A DNA stretch of 64,000 nucleotides from an uncultured bacterium (GCA_902462155.1 CABQAQ010000003.1:62001-126000), one strand, 5' to 3'; positions 45,489 to 54,734 are shown, counted from the first letter of the stretch. The notes: generated by a model not told the origin, from the sequence alone. Translations and numbers: made by a program.

Positions 45489-46913
45489 ATGTTGCCAGTT
45501 AGAGATAATTTTTCACAGGTGAAACAAGGAGTATCCGAAAAAAGTTCTGTAAATAAAAGAAACAGTTCGAAAATAAGCTCAGAAGAGCCTGAAAGTAAAA
45601 GAACAAAAATAGCAGATTCTACTCTTCCAGAAGTAAAATCTGCTAAATGTGATTCTTCTAATAGACTTTCTGATAGTATGAATATTTTATCTACTAATAA
45701 TAGGGCACAGTTAGTTGAATTAAGCCAAAATAATCAAGATTTTCCTGAGTTATCGGTGGAACACTTGATGAGTAAATGTAATGAGTTAAGCTCTTTTTTA
45801 GGCCTCAATGAAATTTATAATAATATAAATTATTATTGTTTTTATTTTGAAGGAGATTACGTTTATAAAAACCTCAAGGATAATAAGATTATTCGAATAA
45901 AAGATCCATGCTTATTGGACATAGAAAAATCTTGTAATCGTTTGAACATAGATCTTCTAGAAGATATTGATTTAAATAAAATATTAGAAAATTTAGATGA
46001 AGTATATTTACAAGAAGATTTGCAAGATTATAAAACACTTATAGACAATTCTAAAAATGATTTTACTAAAGAAAAATTTACAGAATTAATTAATTTTAAT
46101 AATCGATTAGATGAAATTTTGGATAATCTAAGTAAATTAAACAAACAAAAAGAAGATATAGCTATTAAATCAGAATTTGCAGGTATAAAATCAGAAGAGA
46201 AGTTGAAGCTTGATGAAAATGTGAAACTCTCATTTGATTTTGAGATCAATAATATCAATCAAGAATTACAAAATTTAGAAAATGATATAAAATTAGCTAT
46301 GTTGAAATATAATAAAATTTCAATACCGGATGAGGATAAAGATCTTGTTAACGGTTTAAACTTAAGTTTTGATGAAATTGAATATTTTTGTAAACATAAA
46401 GAATTTTGCCAAGTGGCTGATACACGGGAAATTTATGCAGAAAGAAAGTCTGAAATATCTGATGTGAGGCAGGATGATGGCTCTTATGTTAAAGCTTTAA
46501 AGAAAGTTAAAATTGATAAAGATACTACCATAGTAATGCCTATATATACTACAAAAACTAAACAAGGATATCAACATGAGGAAGGTTTTGTGAATGATAA
46601 ACAAAAAGAAGCAATTTTGGATCTGGTATATAGAAAAATGTACTCAAATCTCGATGAATATCAGTATAGTATAGTTATTAATAATACAGATCAACATGCA
46701 GCAGCTCAGATTGCACATCGCTTTAGTGGTAGTGAGTCTTTAGAGGAATTTATGACAAATTTTGTAGAATACAGTCAACTTTATATGAGTATTCAAGGGA
46801 AATATAAATATAAAAAAAATAGTTTAGAGAATTGTGCAAAAATGATTCATAATATTACTTATGGAAGAAACGATAACAGATTTGGATCTCGACAGCTGGG
46901 TCAATTGTCTTAG
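45489..46913 (+). CDS. Orphan protein with disordered basic N-terminus and coiled coil; possibly truncated by TAG
   Basis: A 474-residue protein I do not recognise. Residues 1-75 are Ser/Lys/Glu-rich and probably disordered, with a basic cluster SKRTKI. The region about 85-165 is helical and acidic, and residues about 175-275 are a strong coiled coil (LINFNNRLDEILDNLSKLNK, FEINNINQELQNLENDIK). The C-terminal part has TIVMPIYTTKTKQGYQHEEG and NTDQHAAAQIAHRFSGSESL, a His-Ala/Ala-Arg helix slightly reminiscent of the preceding orphan protein. It ends at a TAG directly followed, in the same frame, by 96 more codons. AAGGAG at 45475-45480 is a good ribosome binding site. The layout beside the repeat protein suggests a shared accessory locus. 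Confidence 0.75.
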   Translation: MLPVRDNFSQVKQGVSEKSSVNKRNSSKISSEEPESKRTKIADSTLPEVKSAKCDSSNRLSDSMNILSTNNRAQLVELSQNNQDFPELSVEHLMSKCNELSSFLGLNEIYNNINYYCFYFEGDYVYKNLKDNKIIRIKDPCLLDIEKSCNRLNIDLLEDIDLNKILENLDEVYLQEDLQDYKTLIDNSKNDFTKEKFTELINFNNRLDEILDNLSKLNKQKEDIAIKSEFAGIKSEEKLKLDENVKLSFDFEINNINQELQNLENDIKLAMLKYNKISIPDEDKDLVNGLNLSFDEIEYFCKHKEFCQVADTREIYAERKSEISDVRQDDGSYVKALKKVKIDKDTTIVMPIYTTKTKQGYQHEEGFVNDKQKEAILDLVYRKMYSNLDEYQYSIVINNTDQHAAAQIAHRFSGSESLEEFMTNFVEYSQLYMSIQGKYKYKKNSLENCAKMIHNITYGRNDNRFGSRQLGQLS

Positions 46914-47204
46914 ATGATTCCGATATCTGATAATGAAAAAGGTATGTATTACCAATTGGTTTTTGGTAAAGAAGGCAACGTAGAGCCACTATCACAACGG
47001 GCATTAGTAAATGATATGACAATGATTACTTTTACTGAAAGAAATTGGTCGGATGGTTTTCAAGATCCGGTTGAGGCTTTAATGCTAGATAAAACTCATA
47101 ATGAAAGAAAAGCTTTTCTATTTAAACAAGAAATGAGTTATAGATGGGATCATCAGACTGACAGTAGATTCAAAAGAAGAGGACATTCTTCAAATAATTA
47201 TTAG
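46914..47204 (+). pseudogene. In-frame continuation of the orphan gene beyond an internal TAG
   Basis: 96 codons start with ATG immediately after the TAG at 46911-46913, in the same frame as the preceding 474 codons. The product would be MIPISDNEKGMYYQLVFGKE onward, a plausible beta-rich domain end with MTMITFTERNWSDGFQDP. No good ribosome binding site precedes the ATG (only GGG 13-16 bases away), so independent translation is doubtful. The simplest reading is that it is the detached end of a 571-codon gene broken by one nonsense change. Readthrough or a coupled small protein are alternatives. Confidence 0.6.
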
Positions 47205-47293
47205 ACTTATATGCAGTGTAGATAACTATTGTAAAAATGTATAGTCGACTATAATACCGATATAGATAAAAATAATGATGGACAATAAAGATA

Positions 47294-47327
47294 ATAAAAA
47301 GCGAGGTTTCTTAACCCCGCTTTTTAT
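47294..47327 (-). terminator. Terminator of gapA, possibly bidirectional
   Basis: Arms 47294-47308 and 47313-47327 (ATAAAAAGCGAGGTT against AACCCCGCTTTTTAT) with loop TCTT. The single A/C mismatch on the plus strand becomes a G-U pair on the minus strand, so the hairpin is tuned for gapA. A T-rich run exists on both sides. Confidence 0.88.
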
Positions 47328-47349
47328 GTTTATTACATTTAAAAACTGA

Positions 47350-48363
47350 TTATAATTTGCTAGCAACAAATTTAACAGTTTCAGCTAATCTAGTAGAATA
47401 ACCCATTTCGTTATCATACCAAGAAACAACTTTAACCATATTATCACCCATAGTCATAGTTAAAGCAGCATCAACAGAAGAAGAGAAGTTAGAACCAATA
47501 AAGTCACTAGAAACAAGAGGTTCTTCAACATAATCTAAGATGCCTTTTAAATCTTTATTAGCAGCAGCTTTTAAAGCTTCATTAACAGCTTCAACAGTAA
47601 CAGGTTTTTCAGTTTCGAAAACAACGTCTACAACAGAAACATCTGGAGTAGGAACACGCATAGCGAAACCATTTAATTTACCTTTTAATTCAGGAATAAC
47701 AAGAGCAACTGCACGAGCAGCACCTGTAGTAGTTGGAACAATATTTAAAGCACCTGCACGAGCACGTCTTGGATCTTTATGACCAGCATCTAGTATTCTT
47801 TGATCACCTGTATAAGAGTGAACAGTTGTCATTAAACCTTTAACAATACCAAAGTTTTCTAAAACAACTTTAGCTACAGGAGCTAAACAGTTAGTTGTGC
47901 AAGATGCCATAGAAATGATATTATGTTTAGAACTATCATATTGATTTTGGTTAACGCCTAAAACAATAGTTAAATCCTCATTTTTAGCAGGAGCAGAAAT
48001 AATAACTTTTTTAGCACCAGCTTCAATATGAGCTTTAGCTTTTGTAGCATCAGTAAAGAATCCTGTAGATTCAATTACAATATCTACACCTAATTTTTTC
48101 CAAGGTAAAACAGAAGGATCTTTTTCAGCAAAGAAAAGGATTTTTTTACCGTTAATAACGATACCATCTTCTTCAGCTTTTACTTCACCATCAAATTTAC
48201 CCATAACAGAATCATATTTGAAAATATGAGCTGCTTGACTAGGATTTAACCCAGGATCATTAATAGCAACATAATCAAGTTCATTAAAAATACCTTCTTT
48301 AACTGCTGCTCTTAATGTGTTACGACCGATTCTTCCGAAACCGTTTATTGCTACTTTTGTCAT
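47350..48363 (-). CDS. gapA: Glyceraldehyde-3-phosphate dehydrogenase
   Basis: A 337-residue glycolytic enzyme. NAD binding is by VAINGFGRIGRNTLRAA at the start. The catalytic Cys is in SMASCTTNCLAPVAKV (about 153), and the His partner is in TVHSYTGDQRILD. Substrate residues are in RRARAGALNIVPTTTGAARAV and the C-terminus has WYDNEMGYSTRLAETV. Codons ending in C (AAC, TTC, ATC) at conserved places and a strong AGAGGAG ribosome binding site indicate high expression. Solitary gene with its own promoter and terminator. Confidence 0.98.
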   Translation of the reverse strand: MTKVAINGFGRIGRNTLRAAVKEGIFNELDYVAINDPGLNPSQAAHIFKYDSVMGKFDGEVKAEEDGIVINGKKILFFAEKDPSVLPWKKLGVDIVIESTGFFTDATKAKAHIEAGAKKVIISAPAKNEDLTIVLGVNQNQYDSSKHNIISMASCTTNCLAPVAKVVLENFGIVKGLMTTVHSYTGDQRILDAGHKDPRRARAGALNIVPTTTGAARAVALVIPELKGKLNGFAMRVPTPDVSVVDVVFETEKPVTVEAVNEALKAAANKDLKGILDYVEEPLVSSDFIGSNFSSSVDAALTMTMGDNMVKVVSWYDNEMGYSTRLAETVKFVASKL

Positions 48364-48408
48364 TTTGTAAGCTCCTCTCTTTTAAATTACATTTAACCTA
48401 CAATTATT

Positions 48409-48437
48409 TTTATAACCAAAACAAAAGATAATTTCAA
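48409..48437 (-). promoter_or_regulatory. Sigma-70-type promoter of gapA
   Basis: Minus strand TTGAAA (48432-48437), 17 bases, TATAAA (48409-48414), preceding the gapA ribosome binding site by about 30 bases. Confidence 0.6.
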
Positions 48438-48504
48438 GGATGTTTTTTTATACAAATTTGTATTATGATATATTGTGTAAAACTAATTAAATGGGTTATT
48501 TATT

Positions 48505-50298
48505 ATGGAAGTTGTAGAATTATTAAATCAGGCATACAGTTTAATACAAGCGGATAGTTTTCAGGATGCAAAGAATATTTTAATAGAAGTGTTAAATAAG
48601 GAACCTGAAAATATAGAGGCAATAAAATCTATTGGATTATGCAATGTTAATCTGAACTTATTTGATGAGGCAAAAATAAATTACGAAAAAGCTTTAAGTA
48701 TTAATTCTGAAGATGCAACTTCTCTTTTTTATCTGGGTTTATTAGAATCAAAAAATAATAACAATGAGTCTGCTTATATTTATTACAAAAAGCTTATAGA
48801 AATCCGTCCGGAATATAAAAATGCCTATCGTAATTTAAGTGTAGTGTGCATAAATTTAAAAAAGTTTGAAGAATCAATAGAATATTGTGATAAATGTTTA
48901 GAAACTGATTCTGAAGATGTACTTGCTTATAATACAAAATTTATTAACTTATTCCTTTTAGAAAAGGTAGAAGAAGGTATAAAAGTACTTGAAGAAGCAT
49001 ATTCAAAAGGTATTTTCGATATTCAATTATGTCGTAATTTAGCTAGACAATATGTATCTAAAAACCAAATTGATGAAGCTATTAACTTATACAATGAGAT
49101 TTTAAAATTAGATCCGGAAAATATAGAAGCATTTATAGGGCTTATTCAGGCATATCAGATAAAAAACGATTATAAGAAAGTTTTAAGTTATATAAAAAAA
49201 GTTCAGAAATATAAATTAACAAATAAACAGTTAAAAATATGTGCAAGTAGTGCATTTTTATGTATGGATTATAAAAATGCCGTTAGGTTTTATTTGCAAT
49301 TGGATGAAAAATCATTTAAAAGTATTTCACTTCAATATAATTTAGCAATTTGTTATTTGGAGTTGGATAAGTTGGATAAAGCAGAAGAGATACTTATTAA
49401 TTTAATAGATCAAATACCGGACTCTGCAATATTCATTCAGAAATTATCTCAAGTGTATGTTAAAAAGAATAAATTAGAAAATGCAAAGGTTTTATTAAAG
49501 AGATTAATAAATAAGAAAAAAGTTCCTTTAGAAATATATCAAGATTATGCTTATATATGTGTAAAAACAGCGGAATTTATTGAAGCAGAAGAGATTTTGA
49601 AAAAAGTTATTAAAATGGATCCAAATAATGCAATGGCACATAAGGATTTAGCTGTTGTTTTTTTACACCAGAAACTCTTTGATTTAGCAGAAGAAGAATT
49701 TAAAATTGCTTTAAGTATTTCTCCTGAGAATTCTTTAATATTGTTTGAGTTTGCAAATTATTTAAATGCTATTCAAGATTATATTTCTGCAGAAAAGTTA
49801 TATGAGAAAGCTTGTTCTATAGAAAAAGATAATGTACAGTTTATAAAATTTAGAGCCTATAATCTTATTAAATTAAATAAACTTCAAGAAGCTAAAACAT
49901 TATTAGAAGAAGAAGAAAGTGTTAACATACTTGTAGATGACAAGAATAATGCAGATTGGTTTGCTTTATATAATCTTGGTTTAATTTATTATTCTTTAAA
50001 ACAGCTTAATGAGGCAAAAGAATGCTTAGAAAAATCTTATTTAATAAGTCTTAATCAGGATTGTTTAAATTTACTAGCAGTTACTCTTTTTGAATTAAAG
50101 CAATATAGTCAAGCAAAATCTTATTTTGAGAAATTATTAGAAATGTATCCTAAAAATTCTTATATTCTTCTAAATTTATCCAAATGTGCTTATTATTTAA
50201 AACAATATGATCAGGCAAAAATATTTATAGAAAAATCATTAAATATCTTTCCAGAGTCAGAAGAGGCTAAAAAATTTGCTAAAAAATTGTTAAAATAA
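48505..50298 (+). CDS. Large TPR-repeat protein
   Basis: A 597-residue cytoplasmic protein made almost entirely of tetratricopeptide repeats from residue 1 to the end, about 15 units of 34 residues. Examples are AIKSIGLCNVNLNLFDEAKINYEKALSINSE and AYKNAYRNLSVVCINLKKFEESIEYCDKCLE (shortened here as the NLSVVCINLKKFEE core). No signal peptide or enzymatic domain is seen. Such scaffolds assemble protein complexes. It precedes etfB by 32 bases and could be co-transcribed with etfBA, but a functional link is not established. It is divergent from gapA. Confidence 0.88.
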   Translation: MEVVELLNQAYSLIQADSFQDAKNILIEVLNKEPENIEAIKSIGLCNVNLNLFDEAKINYEKALSINSEDATSLFYLGLLESKNNNNESAYIYYKKLIEIRPEYKNAYRNLSVVCINLKKFEESIEYCDKCLETDSEDVLAYNTKFINLFLLEKVEEGIKVLEEAYSKGIFDIQLCRNLARQYVSKNQIDEAINLYNEILKLDPENIEAFIGLIQAYQIKNDYKKVLSYIKKVQKYKLTNKQLKICASSAFLCMDYKNAVRFYLQLDEKSFKSISLQYNLAICYLELDKLDKAEEILINLIDQIPDSAIFIQKLSQVYVKKNKLENAKVLLKRLINKKKVPLEIYQDYAYICVKTAEFIEAEEILKKVIKMDPNNAMAHKDLAVVFLHQKLFDLAEEEFKIALSISPENSLILFEFANYLNAIQDYISAEKLYEKACSIEKDNVQFIKFRAYNLIKLNKLQEAKTLLEEEESVNILVDDKNNADWFALYNLGLIYYSLKQLNEAKECLEKSYLISLNQDCLNLLAVTLFELKQYSQAKSYFEKLLEMYPKNSYILLNLSKCAYYLKQYDQAKIFIEKSLNIFPESEEAKKFAKKLLK

Positions 50299-50330
50299 AA
50301 TAGTGAAGATAAAATAAAAAGAGGTTGAAA

Positions 50331-51125
50331 TTGAATATTGTTGTATGTATAAAGCAGGTGCCGGATACATCTGATATAAAATGGACTAAAAATAATACAA
50401 TAGATAGAAGCAAGGTAGATTGTATATTGAATCCTTGTGATGAATTTGCTATTGAGTGGGCATTAAAAATAAAAGAAAAAGTAGGGAATAGTAAAGTTAC
50501 AGCTTTAACAATGGGTCCTGGTAATGCATTAAAAATATTAAGACAAGCGATAGCACTAGGATGTGATGATGCTATATTATTGACGGATAAGCACTTTGCT
50601 GGATCAGATACATTTGCTACGTCAAGGATTTTAAGTAAGTGTATAGAAGAGAAGATCCCAAATTATGATTTAATTATCTGCGGTCAATATGCAATAGATG
50701 GAGATACTGCCCAGACTGGTCCTGGGATAGCACAGTTTCTTGATATTCCACAGATAACGTATGTTGATAAAATAATAGATATAAAAGATGATAGAATTAT
50801 AGTAAAGAAAGTTACAGAGGATCAGGAATTAGAATTAGAAATGATGATTCCGGGATTAATTTGTATTCTAAAGTCAGAGGAAAAAGATTTAAGAATTCCA
50901 AAAGTTCAGGATAATATATATGCTCAGAATTTTGAAATAAAAGAATATAATCTAAGAGATATTAATCTTGATGCCTCTAAAGTTGGTCTAAAAGGGTCAT
51001 TGACATATGTTAAAAATGCTTTTAAATATGAAAGAAAAGTAAATACAATCAAATATGAAGACGAAACAGATGATCAAATAGCTAAAATTATTGTAGAAGA
51101 AATATTAAAACTAGAATCTATTTAG
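50331..51125 (+). CDS. etfB: Electron transfer flavoprotein beta subunit
   Basis: A 264-residue EtfB. It has the N-terminal MNIVVCIKQVPDTSDI, NPCDEFAIEWALKIKE, TMGPGNALKILRQAIALGCDDAILL, and the AMP-binding loop LIICGQYAIDGDTAQTGPGIAQ (core CGQYAIDGDTAQTGP). With EtfA it carries electrons from dehydrogenases to the respiratory chain or in bifurcating complexes. The upstream TTG at 50325 is adjacent to GAGG and cannot use it; the TTG at 50331 is six bases away from GAGG and gives the family's usual start. It is followed by etfA after 67 bases. Confidence 0.95.
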   Translation: MNIVVCIKQVPDTSDIKWTKNNTIDRSKVDCILNPCDEFAIEWALKIKEKVGNSKVTALTMGPGNALKILRQAIALGCDDAILLTDKHFAGSDTFATSRILSKCIEEKIPNYDLIICGQYAIDGDTAQTGPGIAQFLDIPQITYVDKIIDIKDDRIIVKKVTEDQELELEMMIPGLICILKSEEKDLRIPKVQDNIYAQNFEIKEYNLRDINLDASKVGLKGSLTYVKNAFKYERKVNTIKYEDETDDQIAKIIVEEILKLESI

Positions 51126-51192
51126 AGAGTTAGTAAATAAAAGGTAGATTTTTTAAATTTTATATAATTTTGAATTAAAAAGGAGAATAATT

Positions 51193-52221
51193 TTGCCAAA
51201 GGGTATAGGTGTATATATAGAACTTGAACCGGAAAAAAATGATATAAAAAAAGTTTCTATAGAGCTATGTTATAAAGCAAAAGAATTATCGGAAAAACTA
51301 AGTAATTCTTTTGTATTCGGTATTATATTGACGAACATAAAAGACTTTGATGAGTCATTAATCAAGAAGAAATTGGACTTAATGCCGTTTAAGAAAATAA
51401 TAATAGTAAATAATGAAAAACTAAGATATTACTCGACAGAAATATATACTCAAATAATATATGAAATAATAAGAAAAGAGGACCCTGAAATATTTTTAAT
51501 AGGAGCAACAAGTTTAGGCCGAGATCTTGCTCCTAGGTTGTCGGTGAAGTTAAAGACTGGTCTTACAGCAGATTGCACAAGATTAGAAATAGATGAAGAC
51601 AAGAAATTAGCAGCAGTACGTCCAACATTTGGAGGTAAACTAATGGCTACAATTTTAACAAAGACATACCCTCAGATGGCAAGTGTAAGAGCAAATGTAT
51701 TTAAAATTCCTGATGAATATTATTTGGAATCGGAAAATAAAGAGAGTCAAGAGTATGATTATATAGATTATGATTTTTCAGAAATAAAAGAAAGAGTTAA
51801 AATAAGGAGTATAAGAAAGCGAGAAAAAACAGACTCAGATGAGTTACAAGAAGCAAGAGTAGTCATATCAATTGGAGGAGGAGTAAAAGATGAGGATGTT
51901 TTTGAAAAAATAAAAGAATTTGCATTATTAGCAGACTGTAAGATAGGAGTATCAAGGTGTGCAGTAGAGAAAGGATATTTATCATCAGAATATCAGATTG
52001 GTCAGACCGGTAAAACTATTGCTCCTAAATTATATATAGCATGTGGGATATCAGGAGCGAATCAGCATATAGTTGGTATAGAGAATTCTGAAAGGATAAT
52101 AGCGATAAATATAGATAAAGATGCTCCTATATTTAATATATCAGATATAGGAATTGTAAAAGATGTATCTAAAATTGTTGATTATTTAATAAAAAGTATT
52201 AAAGAATCAAAAAATATTTAA
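51193..52221 (+). CDS. etfA: Electron transfer flavoprotein alpha subunit
   Basis: A 342-residue EtfA. The C-terminal FAD domain is clear: ARVVISIGGGVKDED, VGVSR-like CKIGVSRCAVEKGYL, QIGQTGKTIAPKLYIACGISGANQHIVGI, and INIDKDAPIFNISDIGIVKD. The N-terminal half has TSLGRDLAPRLSVKLKTGLTADCTRLE. TTG start with AAGGAG at ideal spacing. No acyl-CoA dehydrogenase, Bcd, Fix or caffeoyl-CoA genes are adjacent, so its redox partner cannot be named. Confidence 0.95.
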   Translation: MPKGIGVYIELEPEKNDIKKVSIELCYKAKELSEKLSNSFVFGIILTNIKDFDESLIKKKLDLMPFKKIIIVNNEKLRYYSTEIYTQIIYEIIRKEDPEIFLIGATSLGRDLAPRLSVKLKTGLTADCTRLEIDEDKKLAAVRPTFGGKLMATILTKTYPQMASVRANVFKIPDEYYLESENKESQEYDYIDYDFSEIKERVKIRSIRKREKTDSDELQEARVVISIGGGVKDEDVFEKIKEFALLADCKIGVSRCAVEKGYLSSEYQIGQTGKTIAPKLYIACGISGANQHIVGIENSERIIAINIDKDAPIFNISDIGIVKDVSKIVDYLIKSIKESKNI

Positions 52222-52379
52222 AATAAGAAAAAATATAAGAAGAAAGAAGTTGTTTATATAGTTTAAATGTATTATTAACTTTTAAAGATATTAGATGTAT
52301 AATAAATTATCTTTTATAGAATAGAATAAAAGATAAAATATAGAAATAAATGTTAGAAATAAAATTAGGAATAGTGTTT

Positions 52380-53366
52380 ATGAAAGAAAATTTTAAAATT
52401 AAACTACTTGCAGTTACGTTGAGTTTATTAATAGGTCTGGCAGGAGTATGTGGAAGTGAATCGGATAAGGCATCAGATCAAACTAAAAATAGATTGCAAG
52501 AGAAAGCAAAATATATAGAGAGTCATAAGAACAATATAAGAATCCAATCAGCCGGAAAATACTCGGCAAATACACCGAGAATAAGAAGAGCAATATATAA
52601 ATATAAAACAAAGAATTATACAGGTTGTGTCCAAGATTTAGAAGAAATTTTAAAAGTTGAACCTTATAATTCGGTTGTATGGTATTACCTTGGATTAAGT
52701 TATTCAATGTTAGGGAATAAAGATAATTCTACTTTAAGTTTCAATACGGCAAAATTGCTTGATCCAAATTCATTAATAGGTAAATATTCACAAAGAGGTT
52801 TAGATTGTTTAGCAAATCCTGATAAATGTGTAGTTAAAAATGAAAGTCAAGCTCAAATAGATCAATTTATAAATAGTCATAAATTTGTATCAGAAACAGC
52901 AAAGAAAGAGATGTTAAAACAGAGATTACAGTATCAAAAGGATGCTATTAATCATAATATAAAGAATTTGCCAAAAGAAGAAAAAAAGAATCCTAATGTA
53001 TCATCAAACAGTGAGCCAACAAATGAGGAAATAGCACAAGCAGTAAGGACTTTTCAGAAATTAGGTTTAAATCCGTTTGCAGTTAATGGGAATGTAAATA
53101 ATCAGGCGACACAGCAGAATATGGCCCAAGCATATATAAATAATAATGAGTTAGCACAATTAAATATGATGTTAAGCCAAGGAAATGGAATGGGCAATCA
53201 AAATAATGGAAATAATATGATGAACATGTTGCCGTTAATATTAAGTATGAATAATAATCAAGGTACTCAGAATACAAATGGTTTTAAAGTGACACCTGAA
53301 ATGATACAGATAATGATGACATCAGCAATGATGCCCGGTTTAGATTTTGGAATGAAATCTAATTAA
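52380..53366 (+). CDS. Exported TPR protein with Asn/Gln/Met-rich tail
   Basis: A 328-residue secreted or membrane-tethered protein. A signal segment (IKLLAVTLSLLIGLAGVCG, about 6-25) ends near a Cys that could be a lipobox (GVCGSE). One pair of TPR units follows (about 75-150: YTGCVQDLEEILKVEPYNSVVWYYLG is the core), then a helical stretch and a low-complexity tail rich in Asn, Gln and Met (from about 220). Role unknown. An upstream ATG at 52350 is in frame, but AGGA lies nine bases before 52380, and the signal peptide starts there. Neighbour of fliW and etfA. Confidence 0.75.
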   Translation: MKENFKIKLLAVTLSLLIGLAGVCGSESDKASDQTKNRLQEKAKYIESHKNNIRIQSAGKYSANTPRIRRAIYKYKTKNYTGCVQDLEEILKVEPYNSVVWYYLGLSYSMLGNKDNSTLSFNTAKLLDPNSLIGKYSQRGLDCLANPDKCVVKNESQAQIDQFINSHKFVSETAKKEMLKQRLQYQKDAINHNIKNLPKEEKKNPNVSSNSEPTNEEIAQAVRTFQKLGLNPFAVNGNVNNQATQQNMAQAYINNNELAQLNMMLSQGNGMGNQNNGNNMMNMLPLILSMNNNQGTQNTNGFKVTPEMIQIMMTSAMMPGLDFGMKSN

Positions 53367-53399
53367 GAATAAAATATTATGTGTGAGATAGAGAGTAAA

Positions 53400-53822
53400 A
53401 TGAAGATAAAAAGTACGAAGTTAGGCGAAATAGAAGTTGAAGAGAGTTCAATACTTACATTTGTAAAACCTATATTAGGATATTCAGAGTTAACTAAATT
53501 TGTACTTGTAAATATTGAGGGTAATGATATATTTAGCTGGTTACAATCAGTAGAGGATTTAAGTTTAGCTTTTCCGGTATCAGTGCCGGCATACTTTAAT
53601 ATAGATTATAAGTTCGAAATAAAAGATGAAGATGCAGAAGTTTTAGGTCTAACAGATGGAAAAGATGTATTATCATTTAATATAGTAACGATACCAAAAG
53701 GTAATCCAAAATCAGCTACAATAAATTTATTAGCCCCAATAGTAGTAAATAAGTTAAACAAAAAAGCAATGCAGTTAGTTTTAAGTAATTCTGCATTACC
53801 TAGTGCAAAGAGAATATTTTAA
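53400..53822 (+). CDS. fliW: Flagellar assembly factor FliW
   Basis: A 140-residue FliW. It has KIKSTKLGEIEVEESSILTF, the flagellin/CsrA-binding region LQSVEDLSLAFPVSVPAYF and IVTIPKGNPKSATINLLAPIVVN. In known systems FliW binds CsrA allosterically or flagellin, so translation of flagellin mRNA is freed only when flagellin is exported. ATG at 53400 preferred over 53379 because GAGAG lies before it and family members begin there. It is followed by csrA after 30 bases, the classic pairing. Confidence 0.95.
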   Translation: MKIKSTKLGEIEVEESSILTFVKPILGYSELTKFVLVNIEGNDIFSWLQSVEDLSLAFPVSVPAYFNIDYKFEIKDEDAEVLGLTDGKDVLSFNIVTIPKGNPKSATINLLAPIVVNKLNKKAMQLVLSNSALPSAKRIF

Positions 53823-53852
53823 TAAAAGAAAAAGGGAAGAAAAAATTTTGAT

Positions 53853-54116
53853 ATGCTTATTTTAAGTCGTAAAAACGGTCAGAAATTAGTAATAAACGAG
53901 AATATTGAAATAGTAATATTAGAGAGTTCAAATAATCTTGTAAAACTAGGTATAAAAGCTCCAAAAGATGTATCCATATATAGAGAAGAATTATTCCAAG
54001 AGATTAAATCTTCGAATAAAGAGGCTGAGTATGCCTCAATAGATGAATTGTTAACTATTAGCGATATGTTAAATCAAAAGAATAGCAATAGTAACGAATC
54101 ATCAAAAAGTAAGTAA
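53853..54116 (+). CDS. csrA: Carbon storage regulator / flagellin translation repressor CsrA
   Basis: An 87-residue CsrA. MLILSRKNGQKLVINENIEI with the RNA-binding Arg6, GIKAPKDVSIYREELFQEI with the RNA-binding Arg44-region, then an extended polar C-terminus (about residues 60-87, SNKEAEYASIDELL). The long C-terminal helix is the kind contacted by FliW. It binds GGA motifs in leaders of target mRNAs such as flagellin. No flagellin gene is in the window. Confidence 0.96.
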   Translation: MLILSRKNGQKLVINENIEIVILESSNNLVKLGIKAPKDVSIYREELFQEIKSSNKEAEYASIDELLTISDMLNQKNSNSNESSKSK

Positions 54117-54133
54117 GAGAGAGAAAAAAAAGA

Positions 54134-54730
54134 ATGGATATAGAAGAAAAGGGGTTAAAATATTTACTAGAGGGTGAATTTAAGAAAGCATCAAGACTTT
54201 ATTTAAAGAATAATTTAGAATACGAATATGGATTAAGTGAGCTGTTAAAGGGTAATTTAAAAACAGCAAGAGCGGTATGGTTTTCATTAGATGATGATAA
54301 GAGTCCTATTATTTGTTGGGGAAAGACTTTACTAGGTATTATAGAAGAAACGTATGATTATACACCTGGATATTTAGAAGTAAAGAATTATTTTGAGTGT
54401 GATATTAATTTATTAATAATAGCAAAACAGTATAAATTTATTGATACAATAATTAATAATATAAATTTTTTAGCGAATGCAAACTGTGAAGCGTATAAAT
54501 ATCTTGGGAGAGTTTTATTTGCACATGGATATTACCAATTAAGTTACAAATTTCTAATGGAAGGATTAGAATTTTGTCCTGATGATCCTGAGGCAGATTT
54601 TTTATTAGCATTACTACATTTGACAGTAGATGAAGTTGATAATGCTAAATTGCATTTAGAGCGAGTATTAAAAGTAGAGCCTGAATATTATCCGGCATTA
54701 AAATATTTAAGTAAAATAAAAAATAATTAG
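54134..54730 (+). CDS. Small TPR-like protein
   Basis: A 198-residue cytoplasmic protein with degenerate TPR-type helical repeats: GLKYLLEGEFKKASRLYLKN, YKYLGRVLFAHGYYQLSYK and DFLLALLHLTVDEVDNAK. It lies 17 bases after csrA, so it is co-transcribed with fliW and csrA. A flagellar role is possible but unproven. A promoter for clpC begins just after its stop codon. Confidence 0.8.
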   Translation: MDIEEKGLKYLLEGEFKKASRLYLKNNLEYEYGLSELLKGNLKTARAVWFSLDDDKSPIICWGKTLLGIIEETYDYTPGYLEVKNYFECDINLLIIAKQYKFIDTIINNINFLANANCEAYKYLGRVLFAHGYYQLSYKFLMEGLEFCPDDPEADFLLALLHLTVDEVDNAKLHLERVLKVEPEYYPALKYLSKIKNN

Positions 54731-54734
54731 GTGG

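Noticed and set aside
45489..47204. Genome-wide recoding of TAG to explain the broken orphan gene
   Set aside because: Many genes here end normally at TAG (for example flgB, flgC-neighbouring fliH, fliI), so reassignment would fuse or extend them.
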